A stretch of 64,000 bases of DNA from Micractinium sp. NFX-FRZ (Eukaryota; Chlorophyta; Trebouxiophyceae; Chlorellales; Chlorellaceae): contig JAPTJF010000262.1 of NCBI GenBank assembly GCA_029339195.1, forward strand, positions 22,411 through 86,410. The letters are read 5' to 3'. Both the position numbers and the translations under genes were made by a program. The notes beneath the pieces are model-generated. The model saw only the letters and a list, made by a program, of their open reading frames with translations. It was not told where the DNA came from and searched no databases. Shown piece after piece: positions 28,694 to 39,210 of the stretch (within the stretch, counting starts at the first letter, position 1; each line of letters opens with the position of its first letter).

Positions 28694-31036
28694 TTACTGG
28701 CCGATCACGTTGGGCAGGTTGAGGATGGAGCCCACAAAGTTGTTCTCAAAGGGAGAGGACAGGTGGGACTGCAGCGCCTCAATGGGGCCCTGGCGGGTCA
28801 GCAGCGCCTGCGGTGGGGTGGGGTGGGGTGGGGGGTGGGGGGGGAAGAACAGAAAGTGGGCGGGCGGTCGGGTGAGGTGCAGTGCTGAATGTGATGCACA
28901 GCCAAGGAGCACGGGCAGGCAGGCATGCAGGCGGGCGTGGCAAGCAAGCAAGCTGCATGCACGCTCTTTCAGCTGTCCAATGGGGCCCCCGCTGCGCTTC
29001 ATGCACGCGGCGCGTCGCGGGCGCAGCGGCTGGCGTGCCCACCTGCACCGCGAAGCCGATGAAGGCGGTCATGGCAAGGCGGCCGTTCTTCACCTCCTTG
29101 GTGGCCATGGAGGGGGAGTTCATGCCTGGGGGGGAAGAAGGGGGAAGCGGAGAGAGGGGAGCAGATCAAGAAGAGGTTGGAGGGAGTGTGGGGCAAGAAT
29201 GGGTGGCATGGGCAGTGAAGCCGCACAGCCAGAAGGCACGACCAGAGTTCAGCAGTCGGGCCAGACATACTTGCCGGGGCAGGGCAGCAAAGGCTTCAGC
29301 AGCAGGGCCCTGCTTACTGGCACCACCGGCCTGCCATGATTCTACAAGCCCTCGCCGGCGGTGGGCCAGGGCAGCGTGTTCAGGAAGCCCTCACCTCCCT
29401 GCTGCAACCAACCGACCAATACCACAACACAACAACACCCCGCAAGCTCTTCCTCACCCGCGGGGTCAAAGGGGAAGGCGTTCAGGAAGCCGGAGGTGCC
29501 GGTCTCGTTGAAGCCCTGCAGGCGCTTGAGCTCCAGGAAGCCCATGATGACAAACTCAACGGCCAGCAGGGGGCCGTTGGGCATCCAGTACTCCTGGGCG
29601 CCAGCCTGCGGCGGGGAGGGAGGGAGGGGGAGGTGCAAGTGGGTTAAAAAACAGGCCGGCTTTAAGATGAAGGTAGCATATAGGATTGGGGGCGGCATGC
29701 TTGCGGGCTGTCAATGCAGGGCTGCCTGTTGAGTTGGGGAGTTGGGCGGGCAGGCATGCCCCCGGCTTTGCTGCTGCCCGAGTGACTTGAAGGTGCAAGG
29801 TAGCTGGCGTGACGAGCTGGAGTGTGTGTGTGCGCACCTCGAACCACTTGCCCTTGCCCAGGATCTCGGTGAACAGGATGCCCGCCACCGCGGCCATCGC
29901 CCAGCGGCCGTTGGTCTTCTCCGCCTCAGTGTACCACTGCGGCAAGGGGGGAGGTGCAGAAGAGGAAGGGGCGATGGTGGTGAGATTGGGGAGAGATGCA
30001 GCCCAAAACAAATTTGGGTTGCACAGGTGCAGCGCAAATGGAGCGCAGCCATGCAGGGGCAGCGCACGGAGGGGCACGCATTGACTGCGGGCGCAGGGAC
30101 GTCACGTCACAGCAGCTGATTTCACCCACACTGCCCTGCCCCTGCCCCCCCAAACTGTGCGGGCGGCGCTGCACCTTCAGGCGCTCGGCGTCAACACCAA
30201 GGCCCAGAGGGTCTGCAGGCAGGCAGGCAGGCGGGCAGCACCGGTCATTCAACATGCCCGGCTGCAGCAGGCAAGGCAAGCCGGCAGGGCCGCGGGGTCT
30301 GCCCTCAGCGGCGCAGCCCCTGATGATGCTACCACCCCCGGCGAGCGCCGCTGTCTGCTCTTCCCCAGCTGTGCCTCTGCTTCTGCATCTCCCTGCAGCT
30401 GCCCAGCTCTGGCTGGCCTCAAGCTGCGCCAGTGCCGTGCTGCCTGCCACTCACCAAAGCCGTTGTCTGCACAAGGGGCAGGCAAAAAGCAAAGCGTGCT
30501 CAGCGACGCATTGCGACAGGTGCGGTGCAGCTGCCAGCTCAATTCCAGCTGTGTCTCATAGCAAGCTAATGCCAGTTCCGAACATGACTGCACGCAGACC
30601 TTCCATATCACATGTTCACAGGCTGGGCGAGGGCTGCTGCACGGTCTGAAGTTTGCAATGGCAGCAGGCCGGCCTCCGACGGCGGCAACTTCCGCCGGCA
30701 CTGCCCCACAGTGCCAGGGTGCTGGTACTCACCGCCCGCAAGCTTGCCATCGAGGTGCTTGGGGGCGTTGATGCCTGCAGGGAAAGGGAGCCAAAACAAG
30801 CCCGGGTGACGCGCTGAGCACTCCATCGCGATAACCAAAGCCTCACCCAGTGGCACTGCTGCCCCTGCTGCACATTCGGCCCAAGATCGTCCCTTCCCGA
30901 CCCGCCACTGCTCACCGGGCAGCCACAGGGAGCGGTCGGCAGCCTGCACCACCACGCTCCGGCGGGAGGCGCGGCGGGCGACAGGGCCCTGGGCCAGGCG
31001 GCAGCCGCTGAAGGCGGTGGCGGTGAGGGCAGCCAT
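28694..31036 (-). CDS. Chlorophyll a/b-binding light-harvesting protein, LHCA-like
   Basis: Thylakoid antenna protein, nuclear-encoded with a chloroplast transit peptide. Exons: 31036-30916, 30774-30733, 30466-30455, 30212-30175, 29936-29838, 29605-29458, 29125-29043, 28807-28694; 218 residues. After a transit peptide ending near VVVQAADRS come WLPG, APKHLDG, DNGFDPLGLG, helix 1 (EKTNGRWAMAAVAGILFTE), helix 2 (PLLAVEFVIMGFLELKRL) and helix 3 (EVKNGRLAMTAFIGFAVQ). The Glu, Arg and Asn ligands of helices 1 and 3 are present. The C-terminus (LPNVIG) and the short stromal loops fit a photosystem I type (LHCA) better than LHCII, but the exact subunit is not assigned. The third exon is only 12 nt. 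Confidence 0.9.
30455..30466 (-). other. 12-nt LHC microexon
   Basis: The exon ACAACGGCTTTG lies between ...tgcag and gtgagt. With the neighbouring split codons it codes DNGF, completing the invariant LHC motif GDxGFDPLGLG. Skipping it would delete four conserved residues without a frameshift. Confidence 0.85.
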
Positions 31037-31807
31037 GATGATTTACCGACAAACCCCTTGCGTGCGGCGGGCCCTGAAGAGGGGCTGCTAGATTTGCTCT
31101 TATCCTTTCTTTCCAGTTGGCAACCCCACCTCTTTCGCCACCTCGGACTCCGCAAGCAACATCACTGCCTGAAAACCTGTTCCGCCTCGTTTGCACAACC
31201 AGATGGTTTCGATGTGCAGCAGCTCGGCTTGCGGGAGCGCTGCCCAAGTTTGATCGGTGGCGGCAAGGCGGGTGCTGGGCGGGTGGCTGGGAGGCGGTGC
31301 ACCGCGGTGACAACGCCATCCGGCCGTCCTTCAGCTTACCTAATCCTCCAAACCACCAACATGTCTTATTTCACATAAATATGACAAACTGACTGGGGAC
31401 CACAGTCCGCATTGCAAGTGCTTGTTGTGCCTCGGTTGGGGTGGCACGCGGCAGCGGCCCACTTCACCTACCTAAGTGCCGAGCAGCAGGTCAGAAGTGG
31501 AAGTAAATAAACATTAGGACACAGGGGTTTGCCTGTTCATTGGGGCCAAGGAGTTGGGCACTGCCAGCGCATTAGCAGGCACCTGAAGCCCGCCCCCACT
31601 GGCCGTGCACCTTGGCAGCTCTCACCCTAAATATCGCCCATGCATGCACGCATGCTCCACGGGCCCCCTTTCTATGCATGCATGCTTCTTGATCAGACAT
31701 GTGCATGGTGCAAGGCGTCAGTCGGGTGCGATAATGTGAGGATCCAGATTGAATTACAATCAGCTGCCTTCCACAACCCAGCAAGCTACCCTGACTGCCC
31801 GGGCAGT
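31037..31807. promoter_or_regulatory. LHC upstream region and 3' UTR of the F-box/LRR gene
   Basis: No gene recognised. It should hold the promoter and 5' UTR of the LHC gene starting at 31036 and the 3' UTR of the minus-strand gene ending at 31808, with TGTAA on the minus strand at 31754-31758. The part near 31340-31560 is clearly lower in GC than the rest of the window. Confidence 0.5.
31754..31758 (-). terminator. TGTAA polyadenylation signal of the F-box/LRR gene
   Basis: TTACA on the plus strand, 50 nt past the stop at 31808 in gene orientation. Confidence 0.55.
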
Positions 31808-34254
31808 TCACAGCCGCCCCTGCCGCAGGCTGACCTCAAACAGGGACGCCAGCCGCCCCGCACCCCGCTCCCACTCGCCCTGCCGGTTGGTGACCCGCAC
31901 ACGTGGCGGCAGCGCCGCCCGCAGGCGCGCCAGGTGTGCGGCCTCCGCGGGGGAGCGCAGCCCCGCTGCCAGGTGGGCGCCGCTGTAGTGCCCTGCCGAG
32001 GAGGCCAGCAGGCGCAGCGCGGGCAGCGCGGCCAGCACCGCCACGTCAGCGGCGCCCTCCCCGAGGGCCGCCGCCTCTTGCTGGGTGAGGGACAGAGCGC
32101 TGAGCTGGCTGCAGGCTTCCAGTGCGGGAGGCACGCAGCTCAAAGAGTTCTGGCTGAGATCCAATACCTGCCAAGAGGAGGGAGGAAGCAACGGCAAGGG
32201 CGGGGTGGGTGGTGTGGGCAGAGGGGCAGGAAGGCAGGGGTGCAGGTGGGAAGGTGGCAGGAGGGCGGCGGGAGTAACCAAGGGGGCGGGACTGCAGGGA
32301 TGCTGCGGTGTGTGTGTGTGCACATCGCACCGCGCACGACACAGATGTTGCACCGGCGACAGCCCTGCGCGCCCCACACCTGGCGGGGTGCAGCCAGCCC
32401 TCGAGAGGGCACACGGGATACCAGGCTGCACAAGCAAGCAGGCAGCCCCCCACCCCTCAGCACCCCCAGCACCCCGCAATCCACCCCACACCTACCTGCA
32501 CCTCATCCAGCCGCAACCCTCCGGGCAGCTCTCGCAGCCGGTTGAACGGCAGCTCCAGCCGCGTCAGGCCGCCCCCCAGCAGCGGCAGCGCACGCCACAC
32601 CTCTGCCGGCACCTCTGCCACCGACTGGGCGTGAGCCTCCAAGTGCAGCGCACGCAGCCGCCCCTGGCAGCCTGCTCCTGATGTTGGCGGTGCTGCTGGC
32701 AACCGTGCCGCCGCTGCCTCCGCTGCAGCTGCACCTGCTGGTTCTAGTGGTGCTGCCGCTGCCGCTGCTGCCGCTGCACCTGCTGCTGCCGCTTGCAGTG
32801 GCGCCGCTGCTGCCGCTGCTGCCGCTGCACCTGCTGCTGCGGCTTGCAGCGGCGCTGCCGCCAGGGCCTCCAGCACGGCAGCCCAGCTGCCGGAGCTGGC
32901 CACCAGGCCCAGTGAATGCAGCTGGGGCAGGGCGGCCAGGCTGGCAGGCATGTCGAACGCTGCGTGCTGCAGCCAGAGGGCCTGGAGGGAGGTCAGGGTG
33001 CTGATGGTAGGTGCCACTAGGAGCGGGTCATCTTGGTAGCGCACCGCCGCGTGCAGGTGCGACAGGCGGCGCAGCGCGGTCAGCGGGCCGGGCAGGGTGA
33101 AGCCGTCTCGCTGGTAGAAGCGCAGGCTGGTGAGGCTGGTGAGGCAGGCCAGCGCGGCCAGCGCCGGGCCACGTGGCACGTCCCGCACGTCGGCAAAGTG
33201 CAGGCGCTGGAGCTGCTGGGAGGCGGTGGGGTAGGCCGCCAGCAGGCGCGCCTGCGGGCGGGGCGGGATGGGCGCGAGTCACGAGGGGTGGTCAGGTGAG
33301 GCTGAGAACAGTGGGGCGATGCCTGGTAGGGGGAGAGCAGGAGGCATTCCACTGCGGTGCAGTGCATGCATGGCAGGATGGAAGCGCTGGCCGCCATGCC
33401 CGCCACCCCTGCTTCTGCCACCTGCTGGCCCCCCAGCCCCCCACCTCCAGGCACGTCTGCACCAGCAGCTCTGACAGCGCCGGCAGCAGCAGCAGGTTGG
33501 CAGCCGCCTGCTCCGTCTCTGTCAGGCGACCCTCCGCCCCGCCCCGCCGCCGCTCCCGCACGCCGCTTTCCACGCTGCTGGCACCAGCACGCATGGCAGC
33601 CAAGTCCACACCAACTGTTCTCAGGCAGGGCAGCTGGTGGGGGCGCAGGCGGGAGAGCAGCGCGGCCCCCAGAGTGCGCGGCAGCTCCAGCCGCTCAAGC
33701 CCCGCCGCCCGCTGCACCGCAGCCGCCAGCGCATCAGCGTGTTCATGCAGCGCTGCCTCCACGGTGGGCAGGGCGCGGCCGTGGAGCACCAGGCTGCGCA
33801 CGGCGGGGGCGTGGGCGGCCAGCCAGCGCACAAAGCGGGGCACCCGCTCTGCTGTGAGCGTCAGCAGGTTGAGCTGGACACGGCGCCAGAGGCAATCTGC
33901 TTCTGCCACTGCCACCAGGAAGCCTCTGGACACCAGGGGCAGTACTCTGCAGGCACAAAGGGCGGAGAGTGGGAGTGGAAGTCTAAGAGGCGGCGGTTGA
34001 CACCTCGGTGCGGGGGCACACGGGCAGGCGACGGCGCTGGCGGCAGCAGCACTGGCGGCGCACCTGCGCGGGTCCCTCTTCCGCCAATCGAAGCTATCCT
34101 CTTCGGCAGTCTCCCTGAGCGCATCTAAGTGCAGACGCAGCGCCGTGCTGAAGATGGCGCTGACAAGTTGCGGCGGCAAGGCGTCAAGCAGGGAGGGCGG
34201 GGCTGCGCCTGCTTCGCCAAGCTCTGAAGCTTCATTCATGGCTGCAAGTGGCAT
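31808..34254 (-). CDS. F-box-like leucine-rich repeat protein
   Basis: Probable substrate adaptor of an SCF ubiquitin ligase, inferred from domain layout. Exons: 34254-34064, 33946-33445, 33251-32496, 32167-31808; phases close to 602 residues. The N-terminus looks like an F-box: DALPPQLVSAIF, then PLVSRGFLVAVAEADCLWRR after the first intron. Leucine-rich repeats follow, such as LERLELPRTLGAALLSRL, LTSLTSLRFYQ, LTSLQALWLQHAAF, LTRLELPFNRLRELPGGL and LDLSQNSLSCVPPAL. A Gly/Ala-rich coding repeat interrupts the LRR array. Two possible starts, ATG 34254 and ATG 34239, are in frame. Confidence 0.78.
32700..32860 (-). repeat. Coding tandem repeat, Ala-rich 17-residue units
   Basis: Within the LRR exon two near-identical units of about 51 bp code [17 protein letters not shown]. 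This is likely a recently expanded low-complexity loop between leucine-rich repeats. Confidence 0.85.
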
Positions 34255-34369
34255 TCAGGGGCCTCGCAGGGGGGGGGCGCTTCTGCCGCCGAGAAGGCGC
34301 CGTGCGCAGCGTCGGTGCCGCTGTCAGGGCGCCGCTGCCAGCCGCCCCAGGGGCGCTTCGGCCACCAGG

Positions 34370-34600
34370 GGCATATGAGCGTGCCCGCCGCCTGGCACAG
34401 GCGCAGGTGCGCGATGGCGCGGGGGATGAGGGAGAAGGGCGGGTTCAGCCAGTTGTTGGCGTCTGCCCAGTCGAAGGAAAAGGCATCAATGCCGGCCGTG
34501 CAGGGGCACCAGTAAAAGCTGCTGAAGCGGGGGCACAACTCATTGGTATCTGAGGCAAAGCGGTCAAAACAGGGCGCTGCTGCAGCAAGTACCAGGGCGG
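34370..34600 (-). mobile_element. Relic of a retroelement polyprotein (RNase H-adjacent domain)
   Basis: A minus-strand reading frame codes FDRFASDTNELCPRFSSFYW, then DAFSFDW, NNWLNPPFSLIPRAIAHL and AGTLICPWWPKRPW. This pattern (DRFAS..N, PRF.S, DAF..DW, NPP..LI.R, G..I.P.WP..PW) is known from polyproteins of DIRS-type and related algal or plant retroelements, next to RNase H. The frame runs into the 5' end of the F-box/LRR gene and no other element domains are found. It may be part of that gene's promoter or 5' UTR. Which class it came from is not settled. Confidence 0.6.
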
Positions 34601-35224
34601 TGCAGGCGGCGGGGTACTGCCTGCGCCGCCGATGGCCACTGCACCGCATTCCTGGTTGCCTGCTGGCCAAGGGCACACCAGCTTCTACCCACGGGCATTC
34701 ACGCTGTTTCTAGCGTTCAACCCAGAGCACGCCCCTTCCAGCATGTCAATCACGCAGCCGCCGTCCAGCATGATCCAGGCGCTGTTCCAGGCATGCCAAG
34801 CTCACCCTTGCATCTCAGTTATACCCACCAACACCTGCGCCCCACGCAGCCCTCTCGAAGCTGGCCGGCATTGCCAGAGGTGCAGGCAGCACCTCTTACT
34901 TTCGCAACTTGCGGTATCTGCCATGGCGGCGTCACTGCCGGCCCCACTCTACTTCCGGCCCTCCTGCAGGCACGGCGTCTTCCGCTTTCTTCCAGCATCT
35001 ACCGAGGAGTGCGTGTAGATTACAACAAGGTGGGGTCCTGTGCTTATACAGGGACTAGAAAATTGTCTGCTCGCGGCCGCCGGGGGCCGTCACGAGGCGC
35101 GCTGCACCCAGCAGCAGCTGCGCCACGCCGGCATCGGCCAAGGGTGGTGGGTGGGTGACTGGTGGTGACGAATCAAGCTCCAAAGAAGGGGCGCCTGCCG
35201 CAGCAGGCAGCGCCGCTTGGCCGT
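34601..35224. other. Intergenic region, 3' UTR of the second LHC gene
   Basis: No gene recognised. It contains the TGTAA signal for the LHC gene at 35020-35024 on the minus strand. The remainder has no identifiable feature. Confidence 0.45.
35020..35024 (-). terminator. TGTAA polyadenylation signal of the second LHC gene
   Basis: TTACA on the plus strand, about 200 nt past the stop codon at 35225 in gene orientation. Confidence 0.55.
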
Positions 35225-38018
35225 TCACCAGGGGATGGGGCGCCAGCCCTGCAGGCAACACAGCGCATTGTAGCCCAGGAGTCGGGCATTCGCAGCACCA
35301 AGGAGCGGGCACGCAGGTTGGGCCCCCACAATGGCAGCCTGGCTGATGGCGACCAGGACCGCCAAGGCTCTCGGGATCCTTACTCCCCTCCTGCCGATGG
35401 CCATCCAGGCCCCGACCATCCCCCACCCACCCAGCCACCCAGCACCTTGCCCTACTCACATCGTCGTCGGTGCCCTCCAGGCGGTTCTTGGACTCGATGA
35501 TGGCGGGCAGGATGGAGAGGGCGATGACAAACACCAGCGCCTCGTTGCCGACAGACGAGGTGAAGACTGCGGGGAGCAGGGGGAGGGGGTAGTGGGGAAG
35601 AGGGGCAACGGGTGTCAGGAAGAGGGGAACAGCACAGCACATGATGCATATGCGCAGAGCCCGGCACTGCTGCTGTTGCTGCTGCTGCTGCACCCTTCCT
35701 GCTCAGCGACTGCACCAACTTGATGTGCTGCCCTGACCAGCCCAGCCAGGCCGTTCCCCACAACAGGCGCCACTCACTGTTGTTGTGGCCGGGGTCGGCC
35801 AGGTGCTTCTGCAGGCACTCAATGGGGCCCAGGCCCTGCACCGCTGCCTGGCTGCTGAAGCCCAGCATGGCAACCTGCGGCGGGGGGGTGGGGAAGAACA
35901 GAGAGGGGGTAAGCAAGTGTGGGTTGGCCGGTGAAGCGGGATGAAGGGGGTGTGATTCTACCGGCCGGCAACGTGGAATGCAACAGGCAGCCAGGTGGAA
36001 GCCGCTGAAAGAACGGAGTCGCAACAAGCGTGCTGCTGCTGCTGCTGCAAAGGTCGCTGCCAGCTCAGCAGCAGCCTAGCGTGCCAGGTTGGCAGCACCC
36101 GCCAGCTCACCATGGCCAGGCGTCCGTTCTTCAGCTCCTTGAGGCGGGTCTCGTCGCTGCGCATGTTCATGGGGTCAAAGGGCGCAAAGGGGCCCAGGCC
36201 GGTCTGCGCGGGGGGGCGGGAGGGGTGGTGCGGGGGCAGGAGAGGGGGCGGGTGAGGCAGGGGCTCAAGAGGCAGGGCTGCTCTGTGCAGGACTGCAGGG
36301 TGGTCAAGGCAGCCAGCAACAAGGCATGCTGCACGCAGGCCGCCAGGTAGGCTGAGGGGGTCGCCAGCGCATGCAGGTTTGGCAACCCAGTAGGGCAGCA
36401 GAGGCAGGCCAAGCGCAGGCAGCCAGCACCCAGCAGCAGCCAGCCAGGCAGGCCCGGGCCTCACCTCGCCGGTCTTCTCGTAGGCCTTGGCGCGGAAGCC
36501 CTCCAGGATCGCAAAGGTCACCACCTGCACATTACATACAAGAGGGATCAGTTGTATGGGTGTTTGCACACCTGGGGGGCTGGCCACGAAAGGTCACAAG
36601 TAACACGGGTGTCGTGGTTGCGAGCGGTGTGCGTGTGGCCACGCCAGGGTGTGCGAGAATGCTGCTGGGCGGGTTGGAGAACCGGCATTTGCCATTCGCT
36701 GGCGCCTTGCCTCAGCCAGCTCCCTTCACAAAAGAACACAAGAACACAAACACACGCATGCACGCCGCACCTCGACGGCGATGAGGGTCTTCAGGTCGAA
36801 GGAGGACTGCACGTTGGCGCCCGTCTCCCACCAGTTGCCGCCCACGCCCACCAGGTCGGTGAACAGGATGCCCGCAACAGCGGCCATCGCCCAGCGGCCG
36901 TTGGTCAGCTCGCCCTGCCGGGGGGAGGGGGGCCGGGGGAGCAGGCGGGGGGTTATGTGGGGCTGGAGGGTGGATGAACTGGCAGGTCAGCTGCACAGCA
37001 CCGACACGCTGCGTCGCGTTGAATAATTGCCTGGCCACCCCGCAGCGAAGCACGACCAGCCCTAGGCACCAACTCTCACAGGCACCAGCTAGGCTGGCCT
37101 GAGCTGCTGGTCAAGGAGGGCTGCAGCCCTGGGCGAAGCAACACCAGCAGCACCCATCTCGCAATATTGCCAGAGCACACATCATTGGCGTTGCATCCCC
37201 CCCCATGAACACATGCTTTGGACAGCTCCCCTTCCCAGGATGCTGACACAACACACACTTTCACATGCCCACCGCGCAGCACCCACCTCGCGGTAGTACT
37301 TGAGCACATCCTTGTCCTTGGAGCCCAGGCGCAGGGGGTCAAAGCCGTAGTCACCCAGCATGGTGCCGTCAAGGTGGGCGGGGGGGTTGGCACCTGTGGG
37401 GGTGAGGGGCGGGGCAGGGTGGGGCGGGGCAGGTGGGCAGGAGCCGTGGGAGGTGTGCCGGGCAGGCAGCCGGGAGCAGCGGCGCCACTTCGACTGGTGC
37501 TGCAAGGAAATGGCACGCCAGCCCGCGCTGCCAATGCCGGATGGCTGGCTCTGCTGCCGCCGGGCAGGCCCCCACGTGTCCCTCCACTGCTGCTGCTGCC
37601 AATGCCGGGATTGGCTTTGCAGGGCGCTCACCAGGGTACCTGCAGCAGCAAGGGGGGCAGCACACACACATCAGCAGGCTGGCGGGCAAACCCGGCACGG
37701 TCGGCAGGCGACTGATTGGTGGGTTACTCAGGCCAATGGAACACTTGTGATTGAGATGGCAGGATTGCTGGTGCGAAACGGCAGCCTGCCCCAGCTGCCG
37801 AAGGAGGGTCTATCTCCCGCCACCCCGCCACCGCCGTCCCAGCTGCGAGTCCTGCCATCCGCGCCAAGATCGCGTCTTTCCCTGCCCATCAAGACTCTCC
37901 ACAACCCCACGCACCAGGTGGGGCGGGACGCGGCCCGCACGACCACGCTAGAGCGGCCGGCCCGCTGGGTGGTGCGGCCCGAAGCCACGCGGCTGGCGAG
38001 GGACATAACGGCGGCCAT
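35225..38018 (-). CDS. Chlorophyll a/b-binding light-harvesting protein with extra C-terminal hydrophobic segment
   Basis: Thylakoid antenna protein. Exons: 38018-37915, 37639-37632, 37393-37287, 36914-36771, 36524-36465, 36203-36111, 35874-35778, 35566-35460, 35248-35225; 247 residues in frame. A transit peptide (SSVVVRAA) precedes RPTWYPGANPPAHLDG, GDYGFDPLRLG, helix 1 (ELTNGRWAMAAVAGILFTD), helix 2 (TLIAVEVVTFAILEGFRA), helix 3 (RLKELKNGRLAMVAMLGF), then LQKHLADPGHNN. A further hydrophobic stretch (EALVFVIALSILPAIIE) and a terminal GWRPIPW follow. LHC motifs are unambiguous. The C-terminal extension points to a photosystem I-associated subgroup, which is inference. One exon is 8 nt and the last is 24 nt. 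Its start lies 213 bp from the divergent PSA2-like gene. Confidence 0.9.
37632..37639 (-). other. 8-nt LHC microexon
   Basis: The exon GTACCCTG lies between gctgcag and gtgagc. Joined to TG on the left and GTGCC on the right it codes the invariant LHC sequence WYPGA. Without it the frame is broken and the motif lost, so the case rests on strong protein conservation. Confidence 0.85.
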
Positions 38019-38231
38019 CTTGACGGTGGCGGGTCGGGTCGGTGCAGGAGCGGAGCTGCAACGGCGGGAGGGCTGGCAGAGGGAGGCCTGATAATGATGG
38101 TGAGGTGGGGATTGCTGCCAGGTCAGCGAGTGGGTCAGGAGGAACCCAGCACGCATTTTTGCATCCCTGTAGCCAACTACCTAGAGGAGAGGAACATAAA
38201 CCCGAGGGCCACTGCTCGAAAGCCCTCCAAC
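38019..38231. promoter_or_regulatory. Short divergent promoter between LHC and PSA2-like genes
   Basis: Only 213 bp separate the two start codons, so both promoters and 5' UTRs must share this stretch. Such an arrangement favours joint light or photosystem I control, which is inference. No specific binding site was identified. Another in-frame ATG for the plus-strand gene at 38094 would shorten the gap. Confidence 0.6.
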
Positions 38232-39210
38232 ATGCTGCAGCTGTGTTCTTGCCGCACGGGCGGCACCCCTGGCTGCGCTCAGATCAACGTGAGAACGGCA
38301 GGTTGCATTCTTTGGAATCCCAGCGCGCTACCAGTGGCCCCATGTGGTGAGCGCCCCGCCCACTTGCTCTTGCACTGCAGGTCTCCCAGAGCCGTGCTTC
38401 CGCGCGCAGCCGGATCCTGGCGCCCCTGGCAGCATCGCAGCGCGGCGAGGCAGCCCCCCAACAGCCGGCGCCGTCGCAGCGGCAGCAGGCGCCACCGCCC
38501 CCGCTCGTCTCCTCCCGCCGCCAGCTGCTGGTGTTCACCGGCGCTGCCGCAGCCGCCGCTGCCGTGCCCGTGGGCAGCAGCCGCGCTGAGATCGATGCCA
38601 ACACGTGCCGCGAGTGTGCGGGCACCGGCGCCACCGCCTGCGACATGTGCGGCGGCACCGGCAAGTGGCGCGCTCTGAGCCGGAAGCGGGCCAAGGACAC
38701 TTATGAGTTCACTGAGTGCCCGCAGTGCTACGGCCGCGGCGTGCGCGTCTGCGGTGTCTGCTTCGGCACCGGCCTGCGCAACGTCAAGGGCCTGCTGAGG
38801 TGGGCAGGGGTGCGGGGCTGGGCTGGGGCAGTGCTGGCTTGGGAGCGCGCGGGCGCCATGCGCTTCATGCGTGCGAACCTACCACAGTGCAGCCTGGGCA
38901 AGCAGAAGCGCTGCTCAGAGTAAACTCCATGCTGTTGGTTACTGCTGCGTGGGCCTGCTGCTGGTGCTGGCTGAGCTTGGTATCAGCCCTCCTGCCCGTG
39001 CGCCGCACCGCCCTGTTGCTCGCCGCGCTTGCGCCCCTCACGTCACGGCACGCCACCCCCCCCTGCCCCCTGTGCTGCAGGCGCCCCGAGGCGACGGCGC
39101 TGGTGCAGCAGATGCAGCACGGCGAGCTCCGGCCTGGCGAGGTGCAGGAGCTGCTGAGCAAGGCGAAGACAGATCTGAAGGCGGCAGAGGCGGCGGGCGG
39201 CGCCGTATGA
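38232..39210 (+). CDS. PSA2: PSA2-like thylakoid lumen protein with DnaJ-type zinc finger
   Basis: Probable photosystem I assembly factor. Exons: 38232-38288, 38381-38799, 39081-39210; 201 residues in frame. The N-terminus is Arg/Ser/Ala-rich (chloroplast transit), then twin Arg and a hydrophobic Ala-rich segment ([20 protein letters not shown], Arg-Arg about 65-66), as in Tat-dependent lumen targeting. Four CxxCxGxG units follow: CRECAGTG (from about 95), [16 protein letters not shown] and CGVCFGTG, with no J domain. A helical Gln/Glu/Lys-rich tail ends the protein. Lumen targeting plus a lone DnaJ-type zinc finger is the signature of PSA2, known for photosystem I biogenesis. BSD2-type stromal proteins share the finger but lack the lumen signal. 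The neighbouring divergent LHC gene fits the role. Confidence 0.8.
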
